Program-made: the position numbers and the translations under genes
DNA from: Phycisphaeraceae bacterium
Lineage (GTDB): Bacteria; Planctomycetota; Phycisphaerae; Phycisphaerales; Phycisphaeraceae
Direction: 5' to 3'
Length of the DNA: 64,000 bases
Assembly: GCA_029260595.1 (NCBI GenBank)
Contig: JAJDCY010000006.1
Span: 16,690 to 80,689, forward strand
The notes under the pieces: model-generated
What the model was told of the DNA's origin: nothing
Database searches by the model: none
What the model saw: only the letters and a program-made list of their open reading frames with translations
Shown here: positions 33,778-41,256 of the stretch, piece after piece
How positions within the stretch are numbered: the stretch's first letter is position 1
Layout of the letters: each line of letters starts with the position of its first letter

Positions 33778-34449
33778 TCAGGCAAGGAACGCGTCCAACG
33801 GCTCTTTGCCATTTAACGGAAGCTTGAACCTCACACCGCCCAACGTCGCAAGCGTCAAGTGAAAGCCGGTATCTTCCAAAGTCACCTCCAGGCGAGTCAC
33901 TTTGTCGAAATCGTCGGGGTGAGGAAGCGCCTTAATTCTACTGAATGCCTTACAGGCATCACCCGATTTTGTCTCGCCCGCCAAAACAGCCGTAGAAAAC
34001 GCGAGCGGCTTCTCACTTACGAGATGAAGCAGTTGCGACACGAATGCATCCCACCACTTTTTTTCGTTAGGTATGCGATTATCGATCCGCTGTTCGGCGA
34101 AGACCTCACGAAGGCTGAATCTGAACTCTGGAATGTTCAACAAGGACCCACCTCTGCGAATTAGGAGTTTGGTTGCCTCCTTCGGGTCTCGTTTACCTGG
34201 TGATATCGAGTTCGCCAGCAACTCGCTCGCTTGAACTAACATGCCGTAGATGACCTTTTGTCGATCGAGCTCTTTATGGACACACCAGTCACAAAATAGT
34301 CGCAGGATCGGATACCTCTGCCCATACTTGCGATGATGCTCTAGAACTTCCCGCACGTTGCTCATGACATAGAGCACGTCAGGCCGCCCGAGCCCTCCGC
34401 GGCGGTAAACTTCAGGAAGAAACCGATTGAGTTCACGAACGCACTTCAT
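33778..34449 (-). CDS. unknown protein in a lower-GC segment
   Basis: I do not recognise this 223-residue protein. Base composition is visibly lower in GC (near 50%) than in neighbours, and codon use differs, suggesting recent acquisition. Its features are 'RFLPEVYRRGGLGRPDVLYVMSNVREVLEHHRKYGQRYPILRLFCDWCVHKELDR' (helical, with CDWC), 'LLIRRGGSLLNIPEFRFSLREVF' and a C-terminal beta-rich part ('LEVTLEDTGFHLTLATLGGVRFKLPLNG'). There is no membrane segment. The ATG at 34449 is used; a TTG at 34503 would add 18 residues. A palindromic repeat borders its 3' side. It could be an orphan defence or mobile-element gene, but nothing in the sequence proves this. Confidence 0.6.
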   Translation of the reverse strand: MKCVRELNRFLPEVYRRGGLGRPDVLYVMSNVREVLEHHRKYGQRYPILRLFCDWCVHKELDRQKVIYGMLVQASELLANSISPGKRDPKEATKLLIRRGGSLLNIPEFRFSLREVFAEQRIDNRIPNEKKWWDAFVSQLLHLVSEKPLAFSTAVLAGETKSGDACKAFSRIKALPHPDDFDKVTRLEVTLEDTGFHLTLATLGGVRFKLPLNGKEPLDAFLA

Positions 34450-34513
34450 GAGATCTCGTTGAGTGCCGCTGCTGGACTCCCCCAGAACTGCGACCCCGCT
34501 CAACCAATACTCT

Positions 34514-35038
34514 CTACTCCCCGATCCCCAGCTTTGTCTTTGTCAACAAACTCTCGAACGCGATGCCCTGCGCTTCGATTTTTTCGCGGGCGCCTTCTTC
34601 GCGGTCTATTACGGCGACGATTTTGGTGACGGTGGCACCGGCTTCGGCGATCACTTTTGCGGCTTCGAGTGCTTGGCCTCCGGTGGTGGCGATGTCTTCG
34701 ACCATCAGGACGCGGTCGCCTTGGGTGAGTTTGCCTTCGAGTTGTTTGGCGGTGCCGTAGCCTTTTTTCTGGTTGCGGATGAGGATGAAGGGGGTGCCGC
34801 AGGCCATGGCGGTGGCGCTGACGAGGGGGACGCCGCCGAGTTCGGCGCCGGCGAGGCGGTCGATGTGGGCGTCGGCGTGTTTGGCCAGGCGGTTGCCGAG
34901 TTCGCGGAGGATGTCCGGCTGTGTCTGGAAGAGGTACTTGTCGAGGTAGTACTTGCTCTTGCGGCCGCTGCGGAGGGTGAAGTCGCCGTGGAGCAGGGCG
35001 GCGTCGCGGATGCGGTCGATGAGTGTTTGGTCGTCCAT
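34514..35038 (-). CDS. pyrE: orotate phosphoribosyltransferase
   Basis: PyrE converts orotate and PRPP to OMP in pyrimidine synthesis. The protein of 174 residues from the ATG at 35038 is of the shorter type. 'LHGDFTLRSGRKSKYYLDKYLF' (residues 14-35) binds orotate. 'GAELGGVPLVSATAM' and 'ILIRNQKKGYGTAKQLEG' are the flexible catalytic loop region with Lys-Lys-Gly-Tyr-Gly. 'RVLMVEDIATTGGQ' is the PRPP-binding motif. The longer open frame contains the palindromic repeat at 35096-35123, which supports the later start. No clear ribosome binding site is visible. Confidence 0.93.
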   Translation of the reverse strand: MDDQTLIDRIRDAALLHGDFTLRSGRKSKYYLDKYLFQTQPDILRELGNRLAKHADAHIDRLAGAELGGVPLVSATAMACGTPFILIRNQKKGYGTAKQLEGKLTQGDRVLMVEDIATTGGQALEAAKVIAEAGATVTKIVAVIDREEGAREKIEAQGIAFESLLTKTKLGIGE

Positions 35039-35095
35039 GGGGGCCAGTATATGCGCAGGGGTTTGGTTTTCACGGGTGTGTGCCATTGCGTGTTC

Positions 35096-35123
35096 GGCAC
35101 TGACAAGCGGACTTGTCAGTGCC
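35096..35123. repeat. perfect dispersed palindromic repeat
   Basis: GGCACTGACAAG-CGGA-CTTGTCAGTGCC is a perfect inverted repeat with 12-bp arms, followed by ACCC. A degenerate copy lies at 6372-6399. It sits between the divergent pyrE and SDR genes. Confidence 0.75.
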
Positions 35124-35179
35124 ACCCGGAGGGGGACGCGGTAATCGGAGGCTTAACTGTGATCGGCTACACTCGGGCG

Positions 35180-36037
35180 ATGCCCGGCCGTGATCTGACA
35201 GGGCGGGTTATTGTGATTACCGGTGCCGGGTCGGGCATCGGGGCGGCGACGGCGACAGCGTGCGCGGCGGCGGGGATGGTGGTGGTGCTGGCGGGGCGCC
35301 GGGCGGAGCGGCTGGAGGAAGTCGCCGACCGGATCGGTGCTGATGGCGGTGAGGCGTTGGCGGTTCCGTGCGACGTGACGCGGGACGGGGATGTTCGCGA
35401 GCTGTTTGACCGTGCGATGGGCGAGTTCGGGCGTGTTGATGCGTTCTTTGCCAATGCGGGGATCACGTGTGAAGCGGGGATTCTTGACACGAACGATCAG
35501 CGGGCACGCGAGCTGTTTGAGACCAATTTCTTCGGGACGCTGCGGTGTATACATGCGGGGGTTGCGGCGATCCGCGAGACGGCTGCGCGCAACCCCGAGC
35601 CCGTGCCGCTGCGACACGCGCTGATTTGCTCGAGTGCGATCAGCGAGATCGGGTTGCCGCTGACGGGGGTGTATTGTGCGACGAAAGCGGCGCAGGATTC
35701 TGTGGCGGGGGCGTTGCGGGCGGAGGTGGCGGACGAGGGGATCGTGGTTAGTTCGATCCATCCGATTGGGACGCGGACGGATTTGTTTTTGCGGGCTGAC
35801 GGGAGCACGCGGTCGCTGCACACACCGGCGTCGTTGATGCATCCGCCCGAGCGGGTGGGGCGGGCGGTTGTCCGTTGTCTGCGCCGGCCGCGTGCGGAGG
35901 TTTGGCCGAGCGGTGTCACGCGGTGGGGGCTGGCGGTGTGCACGGCGTTGCCGGGTGTGTCGGCGTGGGCGATGCGTCGGCTGCACCGGCGGCTGACGGG
36001 CGGGATCGGCGGCGGCGATCGTGCTAAGTCCCTGTAA
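35180..36037 (+). CDS. short-chain dehydrogenase/reductase
   Basis: This is a 285-residue NAD(P)-dependent oxidoreductase. The cofactor motif is 'VITGAGSGIGAAT' (TGxxxGIG, about residues 12-24), with 'AGRRAERL' suggesting NADP preference. 'CDVTRDGD', 'FFANAGIT' (NAG) and the catalytic set Ser in 'ICSSAISE' and YxxxK in 'VYCATKAAQ' follow. 'SSIHPIGTRTDLF' is the PG-type substrate loop. The C-terminal extension (PRAEVWPSGVTRW...LHRRLTGG) resembles SDRs related to steroid or fatty-acyl reductases; the substrate is not predictable. The ATG at 35180 immediately precedes the conserved fold. It is divergent from pyrE. Confidence 0.9.
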   Translation: MPGRDLTGRVIVITGAGSGIGAATATACAAAGMVVVLAGRRAERLEEVADRIGADGGEALAVPCDVTRDGDVRELFDRAMGEFGRVDAFFANAGITCEAGILDTNDQRARELFETNFFGTLRCIHAGVAAIRETAARNPEPVPLRHALICSSAISEIGLPLTGVYCATKAAQDSVAGALRAEVADEGIVVSSIHPIGTRTDLFLRADGSTRSLHTPASLMHPPERVGRAVVRCLRRPRAEVWPSGVTRWGLAVCTALPGVSAWAMRRLHRRLTGGIGGGDRAKSL

Positions 36038-36061
36038 ACACCTGCTCAAAGCCGGTCCGGG

Positions 36062-36089
36062 TTGACAACCGCGGTGGTTTGCGTACGCT
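36062..36089 (+). promoter_or_regulatory. promoter of gap
   Basis: A perfect TTGACA (36062-36067), a 16-base spacer and TACGCT (36084-36089) would start transcription near 36096, about 120 bases before the coding start. Confidence 0.6.
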
Positions 36090-36100
36090 TAGGGGCTTGA

Positions 36101-37273
<1,173 letters not shown>

Positions 37274-37327
37274 CCGGCTGCTTGCCGGTGCTCTGATTCA
37301 TCCCGGTCACACAACACACGGCCCCCC

Positions 37328-37355
37328 AAGCCCCGCCCACCCGCGGGGCTTTTTT
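37328..37355 (+). terminator. terminator of gap
   Basis: AAGCCCCGC and GCGGGGCTT form a 9-bp stem followed by TTTTT. Confidence 0.88.
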
Positions 37356-37365
37356 CATTTTTTAC

Positions 37366-37398
37366 TTGACACACGCGGGCAATGCCCGAGAATAGATT
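37366..37398 (+). promoter_or_regulatory. possible promoter of tRNA-Gly
   Basis: A perfect TTGACA (37366-37371) is followed by GAGAATAGATT. A -10 at AGAATA (17-base spacer) or TAGATT (21 bases) is possible, so the -10 is not settled. Confidence 0.45.
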
Positions 37399-37429
37399 GT
37401 TGCGGCGCAGGGTTTTTAGTGCTGCGGCC

Positions 37430-37501
<72 letters not shown>

Positions 37502-37560
37502 TTGTTTGGTTGCTTTGGACACCGAGTTGGCCGTCCCCGGAAGGGACAGAAAGGACACCG

Positions 37561-38664
37561 ATGACATCCTGCAGATTGATCAAGATGCTCGGCGGTAGCG
37601 CCGTCGTTGCGGTTGTGCTGGCGACGGGCAGCGCCGTGATGGCGACCGGGTCGGGTGCGACGCTGAACTGGGCGTTTCAGGACACCGGATTTACGTCCTC
37701 GTTCAGCGGGAGTGCGCTGGGCATGCGCAACGGGGGCGCGTTCCCGGTGATCTTTGACAACGACTCGACGGTCCGCGCATACACACTGCTGCCGGTCAAT
37801 AACCCGTTCAGCGGGACGAATTGGCATGAGATCGGCAACGGGTTGTTTTCATCGAGCGGCGGGCCGATCCGCGCCTCGAGCAGCTCTGCGGGGAGCGTCG
37901 CCGTGAGCAACGACATGAACAGCGCGGTCAGCACGCCGCCGGGTGGGAGCTTTGTCAGCCTTCCCGGCATCGGCGCCACCACGTTTGACTCGGGCGGCAA
38001 CCTTGTCACTGCTACCTTCGACACGGTGTCGGCGGCGATCGGGTTCCCGGACTCCGGCATCCACGACATCGCGGTTTCCGACTTTGGCAACGTTGCCGCG
38101 ATCTCCTCCGGGACCGGGTTCGGCGACTACTACCAGTTCAGTCCGATCACGGGTGTGTGGGGCCAGGCGACGCTGCCGACGTCGTTCGAAGCGTCACGCG
38201 GATCGGTCACGTTCGATACCAACGACGTGCCGCATATCGTGTCGACCGACGGGGCCGAGGTGCAGGCGCTCGACTTTGATGCCACGACCGGGCAGTGGGT
38301 GTCGACGATCCTGGATAACAATGCGTCGTTCAGCCAGGTGATCTCTATCGCGGCTGACAGCACCGGGACGGTGGGTACGGCGTGGGTTGATAACGACGGC
38401 GTGCTGCACCACGCGTACAAGAGCGGGCTCGACCCCTGGGCGACGACGGCTGTCACCAGCGACGTGGTGAGTGGGAGCGTCGGGATCGCGTATGACTACA
38501 ACGACTTCCCGGTGATTGCCTACACCGACTCTCCCACCGGGAATCTTTTCCTCGCCTACGACCCTCCGGTTACGTTGCAGAGCCCGGAGCCGGCGACGCT
38601 CGCGTTCGTTGTGCTCGCGGGTGGTGCGTTGCTGCCGCGCCGGTCGCGCGCACGCTGTGTGTGA
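37561..38664 (+). CDS. PEP-CTERM secreted protein
   Basis: This is an exported protein of 367 residues. The signal peptide includes 'LGGSAVVAVVLATGSAVMA'. The body is beta-rich and repetitive: 'IHDIAVSDFGNVAAISSG', 'GSVTFDTNDVPHIVSTDG', 'VISIAADSTGTVGTAWVDNDGVLHHAYKSG' and 'GSVGIAYDYNDFPVIAYTDSPTGNLFLAYDPP' recall propeller-like repeats that read out 'period - event - value'. The C-terminus SPEPATLAFVVLAGGALLPRRSRARCV is a PEP-CTERM signal. AAAGGA precedes the ATG at 37561. The following gene begins 22 bases later and has related repeats, so the two form a functional pair or operon. Confidence 0.82.
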   Translation: MTSCRLIKMLGGSAVVAVVLATGSAVMATGSGATLNWAFQDTGFTSSFSGSALGMRNGGAFPVIFDNDSTVRAYTLLPVNNPFSGTNWHEIGNGLFSSSGGPIRASSSSAGSVAVSNDMNSAVSTPPGGSFVSLPGIGATTFDSGGNLVTATFDTVSAAIGFPDSGIHDIAVSDFGNVAAISSGTGFGDYYQFSPITGVWGQATLPTSFEASRGSVTFDTNDVPHIVSTDGAEVQALDFDATTGQWVSTILDNNASFSQVISIAADSTGTVGTAWVDNDGVLHHAYKSGLDPWATTAVTSDVVSGSVGIAYDYNDFPVIAYTDSPTGNLFLAYDPPVTLQSPEPATLAFVVLAGGALLPRRSRARCV

Positions 38665-38686
38665 ACCGCGTGTGGGAGGGCACACC

Positions 38687-40759
38687 GTGCGTGAGAGAGA
38701 GAAACACTATCGGTCCCATCGATCGACCGGCGCGATGAGCGTCGCCGGGGTGATTGTCGCGGTTGCGCTGTTTGCGGTGGGGGGGCCTCGCATCGCACAC
38801 GCCGAGGGTTGGGTTGTTCGACCGGTCGCGTTGTCGGCCGGCGCGCAGCCACCCAATGTCGATGTCAGCATCATCCCCGGCGCGCTCGGTGATAGCGTGT
38901 CCGTGGCGTACACACTGCCGCTGGGCACGGCGATGGCGCCCGCGCCGGGGGACACGTTCATCTCGACGCTCGCGGGGCGGTTCTTCGATCACCGACAGGC
39001 GCCGGGGGCCGCGTACAGTGTGTCGGCGCAGGCTGACGCGTTCGGGCAACCGCACTTCGCGACGCGCGACGCATTGCCGGGCTCGGTCGGAATCGGCACG
39101 GACCTGCCCGCGGCCGGGGGGATGCTCCTAGAAGCCCACCCCGCGCTGCTGTCCAACACCGACGCGATCACCCTCGCGATCGACCGAGCCGGGATCCCGA
39201 CGATTGTCGGTTATCAGGACAACGGCCATCGCGTGGTCTCGCGCTTCGACGCGCCGACCGCGGCGTGGGTCAACCGGATCATCGGCTACCCACCGCTACC
39301 CCCGGGACCGCCGGCCGGCGGGTTACCGGCGCCATCTTTGCCGACCGATCCGAGCACACTTAACCACCAATCGTTGGTCTACGACACCGACAACCGAGCG
39401 GCACTTGCGTTCGTCCCAGTGGGGTCGGTTGACGGGCTTGAGTTGTGGCGCGACGGGCCGTTCGGGTGGGCGCTCGCGGCGGTTGAGCCCGACGCCGATC
39501 CGGGTGCTGGTACGAGCGTCGCGGCCAACTCGGATGGCGGCGTCGGGTTCGCATACGCGACGCCGATGGGGTTGATGTTCCGTGAACTCGGTGACCTGCC
39601 GAGCCAATCGGAATCGGTTGCGGGTGCGATCACGCGGCTGACTCCGCGCAGCCTGGCATATGACCCCGATGGACGGCCCGCGCTGGTGTACAACGACGGG
39701 CCCGGCGGTGAAGCGCCCGGGCCACTCATGCTGGCGCGTCGCAATGACGCGGGGGTGTGGAACACCGAGCCGGTGCCCGTTGAAGCTTTCTATGCCAGCC
39801 TCACGTTCGATTCCGCCGGCGAGCCGCACATCGCCGCGGTCACCCCGACCGGTGTCACTCTGATCGCGAAGACGTTGCAGTCGTTGCTTCGAGGTGATTT
39901 CAATCTGGATGATGCGGTTGATAGTGGTGATGCGCCCGGGTTTGTTCAGGCGCTCGCCAAAGAATCGGACTATCTCACTGCGAACCCCGGCCTCTCACCC
40001 GCTGACCTTTTGCCGCTTGGCGACGTCACGGCTGACAATGCGTTCCTGTTCGACGACGCGCGGGCGTTCCTCGACAACCTCAACACGGCCGCGCTGCCCG
40101 GGCTGCCGCACCGTAAAGCCGGGTTTACCGCGTTCGATCAAGCCGATGGGGATTCGAACCTCGGCAGTGGCACGGGCAACTTTTTTGCTACGACACTTGC
40201 TACCTCCAAGCCGTATGAACCCGGCGATGCACGGGGTGACCTGGTCGGCGCGACGGCGGCCGTCGCCGACGGGGCGATCGGCATCGCGGACGTCAACTAT
40301 CTTGCAAGCGAACTGGGCCTGCCAGCGCCGGACCCGCGCACCAATCTCAATGGCGACGGCACGACCGACACGGGCGACTTTGACGAGTTGATCCGCGACG
40401 TGCTCGGTACGGAGTTCGGCGACCTGAATCTCGACCGCGTGATTGACCTGCTTGATCTGGTCATCCTCGCGGGCAACTACGAAACCGCGCCGGGCGTCGG
40501 GAGCTGGCACCTGGGCGACATCACGCTCGACGGGTTGGTCAACGCCGATGATCTGGAGTTGATGGCGCCGAATTTTGGCTGGACGCCGGGCGCGCCGGAC
40601 CCGCAATCGATCGGCTTGGCCCCAGACACTCTCGCTGCGCTGGCGGGGTTGGCCGCCGCGCCGCAGCCAACCCCCGAGCCGGGGAGTTTGGCTGTCTTGA
40701 CATGCGCGGCGATGGCCATGCGGTTGCGGGGCCGCGCATCGCGATCGCACCGCCCATGA
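38687..40759 (+). CDS. PEP-CTERM protein with dockerin-like repeats
   Basis: This is an exported protein of 690 residues. GTG at 38687 with GGGAGGG (38674-38680) six bases upstream is the preferred start; an ATG at 38735 is the alternative and directly precedes the signal peptide (VAGVIVAVALFAVGGPRIAHA). The N-terminal half has propeller-like repeats related to those of the preceding gene ('LTFDSAGEPHIAAVTPTG'). From about residue 400 come dockerin-like calcium repeats: 'GDFNLDDAVDSGDAPGFVQAL', 'GDVTADNAFLFDDARAFLDNL', 'GDLNLDRVIDLLDLVILAGNY' and 'GDITLDGLVNADDLELMAPNFG'. The end PEPGSLAVLTCAAMAMRLRGRASR is a PEP-CTERM signal. Cohesin partners are not seen here. Confidence 0.85.
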   Translation: MREREKHYRSHRSTGAMSVAGVIVAVALFAVGGPRIAHAEGWVVRPVALSAGAQPPNVDVSIIPGALGDSVSVAYTLPLGTAMAPAPGDTFISTLAGRFFDHRQAPGAAYSVSAQADAFGQPHFATRDALPGSVGIGTDLPAAGGMLLEAHPALLSNTDAITLAIDRAGIPTIVGYQDNGHRVVSRFDAPTAAWVNRIIGYPPLPPGPPAGGLPAPSLPTDPSTLNHQSLVYDTDNRAALAFVPVGSVDGLELWRDGPFGWALAAVEPDADPGAGTSVAANSDGGVGFAYATPMGLMFRELGDLPSQSESVAGAITRLTPRSLAYDPDGRPALVYNDGPGGEAPGPLMLARRNDAGVWNTEPVPVEAFYASLTFDSAGEPHIAAVTPTGVTLIAKTLQSLLRGDFNLDDAVDSGDAPGFVQALAKESDYLTANPGLSPADLLPLGDVTADNAFLFDDARAFLDNLNTAALPGLPHRKAGFTAFDQADGDSNLGSGTGNFFATTLATSKPYEPGDARGDLVGATAAVADGAIGIADVNYLASELGLPAPDPRTNLNGDGTTDTGDFDELIRDVLGTEFGDLNLDRVIDLLDLVILAGNYETAPGVGSWHLGDITLDGLVNADDLELMAPNFGWTPGAPDPQSIGLAPDTLAALAGLAAAPQPTPEPGSLAVLTCAAMAMRLRGRASRSHRP

Positions 40760-40902
40760 CACACCGGCATCTGCCGCTTGATACGCGGTGCCTGTGGCAT
40801 GACGCGTACCGGCCCTATCGCCGGACGAAACGTCAACGCCGACGGGCGATGCGTTAGTAGATTCGTCGCGGCTCGCAGCGAGCCTGCGTAACCCACACGG
40901 AG

Positions 40903-41178
40903 TTGAGAGATGATGTTGTTAGCTCCCACGAGGGCGACGGCGCACTCCTGGTGTTCGACGGGTCGCTGCATCAGATCACCGACCTTGGGTTGAGCCTGAT
41001 CGCACCGCCGCTCCCGGTGGGCCAGGGTCTGGCGACGGTGATCACCTCAGATCCTTCCGGCGGTCAAACTCTGAGCATCGTCGTTACACCGGAGCCGGGC
41101 ACGCTAGCGGTTCTTGTGCTGACGATGTTGTTTGCATCACGCCACCCCCGCCCGCACACGGCGATGACGCGTCGATAG
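40903..41178 (+). pseudogene. remnant of a PEP-CTERM protein
   Basis: The open frame of 91 codons encodes only the end of a PEP-CTERM protein: 'GDGALLVFDGSLHQITDLGLSLIAPPLP', then 'LSIVVTPEPGTLAVLVLTMLFASRHPRP'. There is no signal peptide, the only start candidate is a TTG, and no ribosome binding site is convincing. The upstream 140 bases hold no additional coding sequence I can join to it. It is probably the relic of a duplicated or deleted neighbour. Confidence 0.55.
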
Positions 41179-41181
41179 AAA

Positions 41182-41211
41182 AACGCCGCGAACCAACGGG
41201 CCCGCGGCGTT
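41182..41211. terminator. bidirectional terminator
   Basis: AACGCCGCG and CGCGGCGTT form a 9-bp stem. It is flanked by A residues on the left and TTCGTT on the right and lies between convergent genes, so it can act on both strands. Confidence 0.75.
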
Positions 41212-41256
41212 TCGTTCAAGCGGTGTCATCGCCTACCGTGGCAGGCGGGTGATCGG

